Assembly: GCA_019247515.1 (NCBI GenBank)
Contig: JAFAOS010000156.1
Span: 1 to 49,482 of the forward strand
Source of the DNA: Chloroflexota bacterium
Lineage (GTDB): Bacteria > Chloroflexota > UBA6077 > CF-72
Reading direction: 5' to 3'
DNA length: 49,482 nucleotides
Shown here: positions 42,722-49,482 of the stretch, one piece after another
Numbering within the stretch: the stretch's first letter is position 1
Layout: each line of letters begins with the position of its first letter
Translations under genes and position numbers: made by a program
The notes under the pieces: generated by a model
The model's database searches: none
What the model was told of the DNA's origin: nothing
The model's input: the letters and a program-made list of their open reading frames with translations, nothing else

Positions 42722-42775
42722 TGCTCGGTGGCTGACAGCTGCTCGGCGGCCGACAGTTGCTCAGTGGCTGACACT
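42722..42775 (+). repeat. Three tandem imperfect 18-bp repeats
   Basis: Units 42722-42739, 42740-42757 and 42758-42775, each TGCTCNGYGGCYGACANY. Read in frame they would give CSVADS/CSAADS/CSVADT. Confidence 0.8.
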
Positions 42776-42818
42776 TTCCACCTTGTGCCTCACTCGGGAA
42801 ACCCTATGACCCTCTAAT

Positions 42819-42833
42819 GGGTCCCCTCTGGGG
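42819..42833 (+). repeat. Dispersed C4/G4 hairpin element, copy 5
   Basis: GGGTCCCCTCTGGGG followed by TTTATTTC. Identical core to copies 2-4. Confidence 0.75.
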
Positions 42834-43186
42834 TTTATTTCTTCCTTCGACACTGCCGAAGCACCCGAAGTCCGGGCGCTGACGCGCGGCACCCCGTGGC
42901 GGCACAGAGGTGCTCGACTAATTACACCCGAGCAAAAGCGTCTCCGATGGGCACGGAGGTCTCCGTTCACGGGTTTTCCTCCGCGGAAAGCGTCCGTCGC
43001 CACGCGTTGGTCACCCATCGATTTCCGTTCGGAAACATTGCGTACCCCCTCTGGGCAATCGCGGTCGATCCCGGGGGTCCCCTTGCGGAAACCTCCACTC
43101 TGTATCGTCCGCGTGACGCCAGCACCTGTTTAGAATGCAAACACCGCGTTGAAACGCTGGGCCCGAAAACGGGAGGACTGCGACGC

Positions 43187-43516
43187 ATGCTGAAAAGCGT
43201 ATTTGCCGGCCGCTGGATGGCCGGGGTCGTCCTGGTACTGGCAATCTGGTTGGCCGCGCAGGTCGGCGCGGTGTTGGCAGCGCCCGACAGCATGGCCGCC
43301 TCAGTCGAGGTCGCCCAGGGAACCCTGCCCACCCCGACCCCCTTCCGCTTTCTAACGCCGACGCCGTTCGTCCCGGGCGCAACCACCACGACACGCCCCG
43401 CCACCGCGCCCAACGCGGGCGGCTTCCCAATGGAGCTCGCCTTCCCGATCCTGGCAGGCGGTCTGGTGGCCATCGGCGGTGGCTCGCTGGTCCTGCGGCG
43501 TAAGACTACCCCCTGA
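43187..43516 (+). CDS. Small secreted, C-terminally anchored protein; candidate sortase substrate
   Basis: 109 aa from ATG 43187, with GGGAGGA about 9 nt upstream. Signal peptide or first span about 1-31 (MAGVVLVLAIWLAAQVGAVL), then a Thr/Pro-rich middle (TPTPFRFLTPTPFVPG), then APNAGGF, a hydrophobic span (about 78-103) and the basic end RRKTTP. This is the layout of a cell-wall sorting signal with APNAG where LPxTG would stand. The sortase gene overlaps its end by 38 bp, supporting the idea. Not proven. Confidence 0.65.
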   Translation: MLKSVFAGRWMAGVVLVLAIWLAAQVGAVLAAPDSMAASVEVAQGTLPTPTPFRFLTPTPFVPGATTTTRPATAPNAGGFPMELAFPILAGGLVAIGGGSLVLRRKTTP

Positions 43517-45185
43517 CTGGCGACGCCGAGCGCTCGGCGTCGGACTGATCGCCATTGGCGTGGCTGGCGTCGGCGCCGCGAGCTGGGTCTACTACGACGC
43601 CTGGGCGACGCGCCAGGCCTTCGACGCCTCGCCCGAAGCAGCCGCCCTGCAGCTGCAGGCAGAGGCGCCTACCCCGGTCTGGATCGACGCCACCCCCGAG
43701 CCAGCCTCGGCGGCCACCGAGGCCCTCGCACCGGTGCCTACGCCGCCAGCGATCCCGCTCTTCGACGTGGTGCCGACACCTGGCGCCACGGCGAGCGCCG
43801 ACCAGCTCTCGCTCGATTCAGTGGATTTCCGCTTCCTCGATCCCCCGCAGCCAGGCGCACACGCGCGCGTGGCGATTACCGTCGCCAATCACGCCAACGT
43901 GACGAGCAGCCGCATCTTGCTGGGCATCGATGCCAGCTGGTTCGACGGCTACAACGTGATCGGCACGGCGCCCGCCGTCTCCGAAGACCGTACCGACGAC
44001 AACGGCCTGCGCACGTTCAGCTTCCCGCCCGTCGCGGCGCAGGAGTCGGTCACCTACGAGCTGCACGTCTCCTCGACCAGAGAAGGCACGACGCCGCCCT
44101 CCGTTTCCGTGCTGGCGGTTAGTGGCGACTCCATCGGCGAGGTCGACAAACCCGAAACCTTTGCGCCACCGGCGCGGCCCGGGCCGGTCATGGCCATCGA
44201 CATCCCTCGCCTGAAGCTGCACACCGGCGTGCTGCAGGTGGCCTGGGAGCCACCGCCGTTCACCATCGGCCAGATCAAGGACACCGCCAACATCACCCAG
44301 GGCAACACCGTGCTGGTCGGACATCTGACCGGACTGGCCGGCAACGTCTTCGCCCACCTCGACCAGCTCCAGCCCGGCGACGAGGTCACCGCCACCTCCC
44401 GCGGCCTGCCGTACAAGTTTGTCGTCAGTCGGACCTTCGTGGGCGCCAATACCGATTCGACGCCCATCGATCCCGAGGACGACGCGCGCCTGACCCTGAT
44501 GACCTGCACCGGGGTGTGGAACCCGTTCACGCACGACTACTCCCAGCGGCTGTGGGTGATCGCCGAGCCGCCCGACCAGGCCGCCGTGACCATCGCCAAC
44601 GCTCAGGCGACGGCGACGGTCGTTTCCGCGACCGCGACCGCGCACGCCACCGAGGACGCCGCGGCGACCGCGACCGCCGCGAACGCGACTGCCACCGCGG
44701 TCGCGCTCGTGCCCACCGCCACGCCGGTGCCAACCCCATACGCGGGCGAGCCATCGCTGCCGGGCGGCATCGGCAATACACGCCTCGATCTGGAGAAAGC
44801 CTTCGGCCAGGCGAGCGGCGAGACCAGCGGCAAGCTGGTGGTTTTTCGTCAGCCCGGCCGCGAAGTGCACGTGCACTTTTCGCCGGAACCGCCGCGGGCG
44901 CAGCTGGTCGCCGAGACGCTGAACCCGCCGCTGGCCTTTGACGCCGCGGTGCGCGAGGCGCGCAAGCTGTTCCCGAGCGACACGCAGCCGCGCGGCACCG
45001 CGCCCGAGGGCAATCCCCAGTTCGCCGTCGAACGCTTCACGAGCCCACAGCTGGCGCAGGCGCTGTCGCTGGCCTCAGGCGACTTTTCGGTGATCTACAA
45101 GAAGAATTCCGGCGGAGCCATCACGGGCATCGAAGTGGGTCTGGGCGACGATCTCGACGCAATCCAATCCGAGGCCAACCAATAG
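43479..45185 (+). CDS. Multidomain sortase
   Basis: 568 aa from GTG 43479. Membrane anchor about 18-40. Residues about 110-230 are a DUF11/immunoglobulin-like domain (ARVAITVANHANVTSSRILL). The sortase domain spans about 233-362: IDIPRLKLHTGVLQV, H282 in VGHLTG, C343 in LMTCTG and R357 in SQRLWV form the catalytic triad. Next come an Ala/Thr-rich spacer (about 375-420) and an unrecognised C-terminal domain of about 140 residues (RLDLEKAFGQASGETSGKLV). Sortases are usually 200-250 aa, so both flanking domains are unusual. The 38-bp overlap with the upstream gene suggests translational coupling. Confidence 0.83.
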   Translation: MARWSCGVRLPPDWRRRALGVGLIAIGVAGVGAASWVYYDAWATRQAFDASPEAAALQLQAEAPTPVWIDATPEPASAATEALAPVPTPPAIPLFDVVPTPGATASADQLSLDSVDFRFLDPPQPGAHARVAITVANHANVTSSRILLGIDASWFDGYNVIGTAPAVSEDRTDDNGLRTFSFPPVAAQESVTYELHVSSTREGTTPPSVSVLAVSGDSIGEVDKPETFAPPARPGPVMAIDIPRLKLHTGVLQVAWEPPPFTIGQIKDTANITQGNTVLVGHLTGLAGNVFAHLDQLQPGDEVTATSRGLPYKFVVSRTFVGANTDSTPIDPEDDARLTLMTCTGVWNPFTHDYSQRLWVIAEPPDQAAVTIANAQATATVVSATATAHATEDAAATATAANATATAVALVPTATPVPTPYAGEPSLPGGIGNTRLDLEKAFGQASGETSGKLVVFRQPGREVHVHFSPEPPRAQLVAETLNPPLAFDAAVREARKLFPSDTQPRGTAPEGNPQFAVERFTSPQLAQALSLASGDFSVIYKKNSGGAITGIEVGLGDDLDAIQSEANQ

Positions 45186-45200
45186 ACCACAAGTGAGAAA

Positions 45201-45230
45201 AAACTTGTTGAGAACAAACTGGTTGAGAGA
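45201..45230 (+). repeat. Two 15-bp tandem repeats over a -35 region
   Basis: 45201-45215 and 45216-45230 share AAACTNGTTGAGANN. The second copy contains the TTGAGA used as -35. A possible operator. Confidence 0.5.
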
Positions 45231-45252
45231 CTACGCAAGACTTGCCTATAGT
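45223..45252 (+). promoter_or_regulatory. Promoter of the SH3/glucosaminidase gene
   Basis: TTGAGA (45223-45228), an 18-bp spacer and TATAGT (45247-45252). GTG 45264 is 11 nt downstream of the -10, leaving at most a few nt of leader. Confidence 0.6.
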
Positions 45253-45263
45253 CCGCCTCGCTC

Positions 45264-46018
45264 GTGCCTCGACTGTTCACTTACCTCGCCGCGGCGGCCG
45301 TGTGCTTCACTCAGGCCGCTTCGACCATCGCCCACGCCGAAGATGAACCGCTGACCATCGCCAGCGTCGCCTCGAGCGGCCAGAGCCACCTGCCCGTCTG
45401 GGTCCAGACCGTCGTCGCGCACGCCGCGCTGTACCGGGCTGACTCGGACGGCGACCAGGTCATCACCACCTTCACCAGACACGCCTTCCTGCGCGTCGTC
45501 GACGGCGGCACGTCGCGGCTAGAAGTCCAGGCCTATGACGCTGCCGGCGCTCCCGCCCAGACGGGTTGGATCGACGTCGACGATGTCGAGCCGTCCGCGC
45601 CGGCCATCAACTGGCTCGTCAACTCGGCCGCCACCACGTTGTGGAGCGCCGACGACGCGAGTGCCAGCGTGCTCCGCACCCTCGACAACTTCACGCCGCT
45701 GCAGAAGATCGACGGCCCGGTTCTCAATCGCATCCAGGTGCGGGTGTACCGCGCCGACTTCAGCGGCGTTGTCGGCCAGGGCTGGGTCGATGCGTCCGCC
45801 ACCGGGCCTGCGCCTACAAGAGCCTGGCCGACTCGGTGGTCGATCACGACCAGCTTCTGGCCAGCGCGCCGCGCTACGCGTCGGCCATGCAGGTTGCCGA
45901 CGACCCGAAGCAATTCGCCACGCAGGTTGCCCAGGATGGCTACAGCACCGATCTGGAATACGCCGACAAGCTGATCGACCTGATGGATCGCTACAACCTC
46001 TACCAACTCGACCCGTAG
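45264..46018 (+). pseudogene. Broken SH3b/endo-beta-N-acetylglucosaminidase gene (deletion plus frameshift)
   Basis: Frame 1 from GTG 45264 encodes a signal peptide (about 1-25) and two SH3b-like domains up to about residue 183 (GQGWVDASATG). Near 45809-45815 the sense shifts to another frame, which begins AYKSLADSVVDHDQLLASAP and ends YADKLIDLMDRYNLYQLDP with TAG at 46018. That is the last 65 or so residues of a glucosaminidase (FlgJ/LytG-type) domain. The catalytic first part of the domain, about 100 residues, is absent. In frame 1 the tail is Arg/Trp-rich nonsense to 45974. Either a true deletion pseudogene or an assembly join. Confidence 0.72.
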
Positions 46019-46109
46019 CCGCGTTTATGGGTCTGAAAGTGACGCAGATCACCCTCCGCGGGTGAAGCCCGTCACTGATCCACAGAACTTCGAGACGTAG
46101 TGTTGGCAT

Positions 46110-46253
46110 ATGAGTAGCGCGACCGCCAGAACTGATCCGTCGACGCGTCTGTACGAGATGCGCCGCTTCCAGGTTTATCGACTGGAACGCCCGCGCAACC
46201 GTTCGCTGCTCAAGCGACTCAGTCGGGGCCTGCGCGTCCGCTTCGCTCGCTAG
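46110..46253 (+). CDS. Possible small basic protein
   Basis: An open frame of 47 aa from ATG to TAG, with 14 Arg among 47 residues (SLLKRLSRGLRVRFAR at the end). No ribosome site is evident. It lies between the broken glucosaminidase gene and the enoyl-CoA hydratase gene. No family recognised; could be chance in GC-rich DNA. Confidence 0.3.
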   Translation: MSSATARTDPSTRLYEMRRFQVYRLERPRNRSLLKRLSRGLRVRFAR

Positions 46254-46272
46254 GTCGCTGGCGGCGGGGTAC

Positions 46273-46278
46273 TACCCT
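46273..46278 (+). promoter_or_regulatory. -10 box before the enoyl-CoA hydratase gene
   Basis: TACCCT, 8 nt before GTG 46287, with no room for a ribosome site. Same layout as 24527-24540. No clear -35. Confidence 0.35.
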
Positions 46279-46286
46279 GCCAGAGC

Positions 46287-47030
46287 GTGATCGCAAGCGA
46301 GTCTCGCGACGGCATCGCTGTCGTGAGCCTGGACCGACCCGACCGGCGGAACGCCCTCGTTCCCGCGCTACTGCAGGCACTGGTCGAAGCGCTGCGGCGG
46401 GCGGCGGCGAGCGGCCGCCCCGTGATCCTGACGGGCAGCGGTCCCGCGTTCTGCGTTGGGGCCGATCTCAAGTGGCTCGCCGCCTTCGCCGATCCCGCGC
46501 TGGCGGTCGCCGAGCTGGTCGCCGTTCACCACCTGGCGGTGACCACGATCATCGAGATGCCCGTGCCGGTCATCACCGCGCTCAACGGCGCGGTCGCGGG
46601 CGGCGGGATCGGCCTGGCGCTGGCAACCGACTATTGCCTGGCGGCCGACTCGGCCAGCTTCACCGCGGCGTACTTCCGCCTGGGCCTGACGCCCGACGGC
46701 GGCGCCTCGGCATTTGTCGAGCGGACGATCGGCATGGTGCGCGCACGCGAGCTGCTGTTGACAAACCGTCGGCTCAGCGCCCGCGAAGCGTTCGAGTGGG
46801 GACTGGTCAACGCCGTGGCGCCGGCTGAGGAGCTGCTGAATCGGGCGGTCGCCTTCGCCGCGGGCCTGGCGCCAGTGCCAGACTACGCGCTGCTCCAGAC
46901 ACGGCGGCTGCTGAACGCGGGCAACCTGCGCAACCAGCTGCAGATGGAGTCGGTGGCCATCCGCACCGCGGCAAGAAGCGAGTTCTTTCGCAAGGCGCTC
47001 GAGCGCTACCGAGATACCGTTAGCTCATAA
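46287..47030 (+). CDS. Enoyl-CoA hydratase/isomerase family protein (PaaG-like)
   Basis: 247 aa from GTG 46287. Oxyanion-hole segments are PAFCVGADLKWLAAF and NGAVAGGGIGLALATDY. The two catalytic Glu of true hydratases are not present: GGGIGLAL has Gly, and the PE position reads AY. Instead FRLGLTPDGG has the Asp used by PaaG-type isomerases. An acyl-CoA isomerase, perhaps in aromatic or fatty acid breakdown, is more likely than a hydratase. Alone on its strand; converges with pyrE. Confidence 0.87.
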   Translation: MIASESRDGIAVVSLDRPDRRNALVPALLQALVEALRRAAASGRPVILTGSGPAFCVGADLKWLAAFADPALAVAELVAVHHLAVTTIIEMPVPVITALNGAVAGGGIGLALATDYCLAADSASFTAAYFRLGLTPDGGASAFVERTIGMVRARELLLTNRRLSAREAFEWGLVNAVAPAEELLNRAVAFAAGLAPVPDYALLQTRRLLNAGNLRNQLQMESVAIRTAARSEFFRKALERYRDTVSS

Positions 47031-47060
47031 CAATCCTTTTAGGCAGCAGGGAGCTTGCAG

Positions 47061-47591
47061 TCAGGAGAGACCTAGCTCCGTCTTCGTGAACAGCGCCCGA
47101 AACGGCACGCCTCGGCTGGCGAAGGCTTCTGGGCCACCTTGCTCGCGATCGACGACCACCACCGCGCCGACGACCTCCGCGCCCGCGGCGCGCAGCTCGT
47201 CCACGGCCGACAGCGCCGCGCCGCCGGTGGTCACCACGTCCTCGATCAGCAGGACCCGCTCACCCGCCGCCAGCGCACCTTCGATCTGCTTCGAGGTGCC
47301 GTAGTCCTTCGGCTTGTCGGTCCGCACGATGACCATGGGCAGTCCGGTCTCCAGCGACACGGCCGTCACCAGCGGCACCGCGCCGAGAACCGGACCGGCC
47401 AATCGCTGGACGCCCGGCGGTACCCACGCGGACAGGGCCGCGGCAATACGTCGCAGCAGTCCCGGCTGCGTGGTGAACAGGTACTTATCGATGTAGTAGC
47501 TGCTGCGCGCCCCCGACCGCAGCAGGAAGTCGCCCCGCAGCACGGCCGTCTGCACCAGCTCGCGCCCGAGATCCTGGTCCGTGGTGCTCAT
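47061..47591 (-). CDS. pyrE: Orotate phosphoribosyltransferase
   Basis: 176 aa from ATG 47591. The PRPP-binding motif is VLLIEDVVTTGGAALSAVDE. FLLRSGARSSYYIDKYLFTT is the orotate-side N-terminal signature, and MVIVRTDKPKDYGTSKQIEG the flexible catalytic loop with conserved Lys. Converts orotate and PRPP to OMP in pyrimidine synthesis. The start lies inside the 3' end of pyrD in another frame. Shorter than E. coli PyrE (213 aa), as in many other phyla. Confidence 0.93.
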   Translation of the reverse strand: MSTTDQDLGRELVQTAVLRGDFLLRSGARSSYYIDKYLFTTQPGLLRRIAAALSAWVPPGVQRLAGPVLGAVPLVTAVSLETGLPMVIVRTDKPKDYGTSKQIEGALAAGERVLLIEDVVTTGGAALSAVDELRAAGAEVVGAVVVVDREQGGPEAFASRGVPFRALFTKTELGLS

Positions 47592-48537
47592 AACCCTCCA
47601 CACGCCGGATGAGCCGTTGAATCTTGAGCCCGCGAACGGGCCCGAAGAGGTAGCCCCAGTAAGGCGCCAGCCAGACCTCACTGCCGAGGCTGACCGCGTC
47701 AGCACCCGCCCAGAAGTATTCCCGACAGTCGTCGAAGGACCGAATGCCGCCGCTGGCCACGATCGGCAGCTCGATGCCTGCCTCGCGTAACTCGGACACG
47801 ACGCGCAGGCCGATTGGCTTTATCGCCCTGCCCGACAGCCCACCGTAGCGGTTCTTCAGCAGCGGCTCGCCCGTGCGCGGGTTCAGGCGCAAGCCCTTGA
47901 CGGTGTTGATCGCCACCAGCCCCGCTACGCCGTGGCGTTCAGCCAGTCGAGCGTGCTCGAGGTAGTCGTAGTCTGGCGAGAGCTTGAGCAACACCGGGTG
48001 ACGACTGCGCCCGACTGCCGCGGCAAGGACCTCCTCCAGGATCGTCTCGAACGGAAAGTTCACGTTGTGGCACGAGACGTTGAACTCCACGGCGGCGATT
48101 TGACCCGGCCGCGCCCGCGCGTTGACGAGGTCGACCAGCGCACAGAACTCATCCGCCGAGAAGCCGCCCACGGAGATGATGCGGTTCAGGTGGTGCGTCC
48201 TGGGGAAGTAGTCGCGGAAGTACGCTTCGAGGCCGATGTTCGACCAGCCGAAGGCGTTCAGCCAGCCGGCGTCGACCCGCCGCAGCGCGCGCGCGTAGCG
48301 CCGCAGGAGGTCGGGCAGCTCGCGGACCTGCCAGTCCTCGCGCAGCGTGAAGTGACCCTCTCTGGGTTCGAGGCTGAGCGTCCGCGTGGTTACGGCGCCG
48401 AAGCGTTCGAGCGGCGCCCATTGCGCAAACGGGCTCAGCCCGTACAGCACCAAGCGTCCACGCGGGGCGCCGTAGCCCAACAAGCTCGACGACGTCACCA
48501 CACGATTGCGCAGGCGTACGCCGTTGAGATCGATCAT
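47485..48537 (-). CDS. pyrD: Dihydroorotate dehydrogenase family protein
   Basis: 350 aa from ATG 48537. VVTSSSLLGYG near residue 15, EFNVSCHNVNFPFE (the NxSCPN loop with His for Pro; the class 1 catalytic base would be this Cys), VLLKLSPDY, NTVKG, RYGGLSGRAIKPI and ASGGIRSFDDCREYFWAGAD are FMN-barrel motifs. Oxidises dihydroorotate to orotate. Residues beyond about 315 (EHHGPGSRARAGADGRAAGR) are read out of frame across the start of pyrE, a 107-nt overlap. That tail looks like unselected sequence, so the ancestral stop was probably near 47590. Confidence 0.87.
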   Translation of the reverse strand: MIDLNGVRLRNRVVTSSSLLGYGAPRGRLVLYGLSPFAQWAPLERFGAVTTRTLSLEPREGHFTLREDWQVRELPDLLRRYARALRRVDAGWLNAFGWSNIGLEAYFRDYFPRTHHLNRIISVGGFSADEFCALVDLVNARARPGQIAAVEFNVSCHNVNFPFETILEEVLAAAVGRSRHPVLLKLSPDYDYLEHARLAERHGVAGLVAINTVKGLRLNPRTGEPLLKNRYGGLSGRAIKPIGLRVVSELREAGIELPIVASGGIRSFDDCREYFWAGADAVSLGSEVWLAPYWGYLFGPVRGLKIQRLIRRVEGYEHHGPGSRARAGADGRAAGRLPAAVGGAQQLLHR

Positions 48538-48615
48538 CCTGGCCTTCGCGATTATGACACGTTCCGGGACGGACGACGAAGCATGCGCTCAAGGGCAAAA
48601 GCCCAGCGTTCCAAG

Positions 48616-48644
48616 TTGCGGCAACGCGCCGAATTGGCTATTGT
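48616..48644 (+). promoter_or_regulatory. Candidate promoter of the 130-aa gene
   Basis: TTGCGG (48616-48621), a 17-bp spacer and TATTGT (48639-48644), 18 nt before ATG 48663. Divergent from pyrD. Confidence 0.4.
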
Positions 48645-48662
48645 TGACCTGATCTGAAGACT

Positions 48663-49055
48663 ATGTCTGGTATATCCGAGCGACAGGGCGCCAGCGCCCA
48701 GGCGGTCGCCCTCTATCTCCGCGTCCTCGGCGGTGACCTGGGCGCCGCGCACCTGTGGTTCGACGCGCACGTCCTCGATCGCTATCGCGAGAAGTCCGGC
48801 TGGCGCGTCATGCGCACCAACACCGTCGGCCGCCTGCGCTCGCCCGAGGGCTGGCAGCTCGACTTCGGCATCGTCGACGTCGACGGCGCGCTGCACACCA
48901 CCGCCAGAGAGCTCAGCGAGCGCTTGCCCGCCTCCGAGCGCCAGCACTGGGCCGAACATGTCATACTGCCCGCGGCCAGCCGCAACTTTCTGGCCATGCG
49001 CATGGCGCCCGGCAGCTGCATCGACGATGGTGACCTGCGCGACTGGCCGGCGTGA
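48663..49055 (+). CDS. Hypothetical protein
   Basis: 130 aa, not recognised. Cytoplasmic, mixed alpha/beta. The central strands HLWFDAHVLDRYREKSGWRV and WQLDFGIVDVDGALHTTARE are followed by a helix with RLPASERQHWAEHVILP. One Cys near the C-terminus. Composition matches its neighbours. It is 51 bp upstream of the rhodanese gene and probably in one transcript with it. Confidence 0.65.
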   Translation: MSGISERQGASAQAVALYLRVLGGDLGAAHLWFDAHVLDRYREKSGWRVMRTNTVGRLRSPEGWQLDFGIVDVDGALHTTARELSERLPASERQHWAEHVILPAASRNFLAMRMAPGSCIDDGDLRDWPA

Positions 49056-49106
49056 ACGCGCGAACCGATGGAGACACAGGCATAGGTAGGGAGGTTCTCT
49101 CGAGCC

Positions 49107-49482
49107 ATGAGTGGTGAACAGGGCTACGCCAATCCAGCCGCGCTGGTTTCGACTCAGTGGGTCGCCGATCACCTGAACGATCCGAACGTGCGGCTGATCG
49201 AAGTCGACGTCGACACGTCGGCCTACGGTCAGGGCCACATCCAGGGTGCGGTGGGCGTCAACTGGACGACCCAGCTGGGCGATCCTATTCGGCGTGACAT
49301 CCCCTCGAAAGCGGACTGGGCCAAGTTGCTGAGCCAGGCCGGTGTGGGGCCTGACACGCGCCTCGTCTTCTACGGCGACAACAATAACTGGTTCGCGGCC
49401 TTCGCCTACTGGGTCAGCAAGATCTACGGCCACCAGAACGCCGCGCTGATGAACGGCGGTCGCAAGAAGTGGGAGCTCGAAA
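49107..49482 (+). CDS. sseA: Thiosulfate/3-mercaptopyruvate sulfurtransferase (rhodanese), 5' part
   Basis: 125 residues to the window edge from ATG 49107, with AGGGAGG upstream. The N-terminal inactive rhodanese domain is visible: LVSTQWVADHLNDPNVRLIE, GHIQGAVGVNW, DIPSKADWAKLLSQAGVGPD, VFYGDNNNWFAAFAYWV, LMNGGRKKWE. Such tandem rhodaneses carry the catalytic Cys in the second domain, which lies outside the window. Transfers sulfur from thiosulfate to thiol acceptors or cyanide. Confidence 0.9.
   Translation, partial: MSGEQGYANPAALVSTQWVADHLNDPNVRLIEVDVDTSAYGQGHIQGAVGVNWTTQLGDPIRRDIPSKADWAKLLSQAGVGPDTRLVFYGDNNNWFAAFAYWVSKIYGHQNAALMNGGRKKWELE

Larger units (their letters stand above)
42614..43186. 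other. Long intergenic region with hairpin, tandem repeats and dispersed element
   Basis: 573 bp. It contains a 7-bp hairpin (42652-42669), an 18-bp triplicate (42722-42775), dispersed element copy 5 (42819-42833), a degraded copy near 43043-43060, CGGAAA repeated at 42984, 43030 and 43086, and a TAGAAT box at 43131-43136 that may serve the next gene. No gene is supported. Confidence 0.6.

Noticed and set aside
42710..42817. 36-codon frame through the 18-bp repeats
   Set aside because: No ribosome site and no credible product; better explained as non-coding tandem repeats.

Overview
The window is GC-rich bacterial chromosomal DNA with dense, mostly short-spaced genes and many GTG/TTG starts. 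The mix points to Chloroflexota: a lipoprotein solute-binding protein with a long Ala/Pro/Thr linker, a B12-dependent class II ribonucleotide reductase with NrdR-type boxes, LytR-CpsA-Psr (LCP) proteins, a sortase with Thr/Ala-rich spacers, a DUF1707 protein, a TelA/XpaC pair and NDH-2. The phylum is inferred from gene content; no rRNA or tRNA gene was seen.

Layout. 1-10 kb: 3' part of a secreted glucose/sorbosone dehydrogenase, YfbR nucleotidase, a tandem repeat array, a giant PA14/GT-C membrane protein with an in-frame repeat insertion, a Cys/His protein, a DedA fusion, a ROK kinase and an LCP protein. 10-16 kb: nrdJ behind a structured promoter, a response regulator with a degenerate receiver, a secreted duplicated-domain protein, a double-BON protein and a TIGR04282/DUF2064 transferase. 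16-24.5 kb: a long leftward gene string read as rph, rhomboid-YggT, PHP, unknown, SF1 helicase, galK. 24.5-29.3 kb: a ligand-poor Cu/Zn-SOD-like anchored protein, then an overlapping SWIM/SNF2 pair. 29.3-38.5 kb: YggT, NDH-2, GntR regulator, DUF4352-like secreted protein, TelA, XpaC, divergent LCP protein, PPOX flavoprotein, DUF1707 protein and a spermidine-synthase-like methyltransferase. 38.6-42.6 kb: a peptide/nickel-type ABC importer (binding protein plus two permeases, no ATPase). 43-46 kb: a cell-surface locus with a small anchored protein, a large multidomain sortase and a broken SH3/glucosaminidase gene. 46-49.5 kb: enoyl-CoA hydratase/isomerase, pyrE, pyrD, an unknown protein and the start of a rhodanese.

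How the genes work together. Several envelope functions are near each other: two LCP proteins, sortase and candidate substrate, glucosaminidase remnant, TelA/XpaC, rhomboid and YggT. Nucleotide metabolism is represented by yfbR, nrdJ, pyrD and pyrE, and RNA/DNA maintenance by rph, the SF1 helicase and SNF2/SWIM. The main unexplained signal is non-coding: a set of intergenic elements with C4-TCT-G4 hairpin cores, some in tandem arrays. Other notable signals are proteins whose folds appear intact while key active-site residues are lost (SOD-like, receiver domain, second LCP), a low-GC patch over the nrdJ active site, and several promoters whose -10 box lies only 7-9 nt before the start codon, suggesting leaderless mRNAs.
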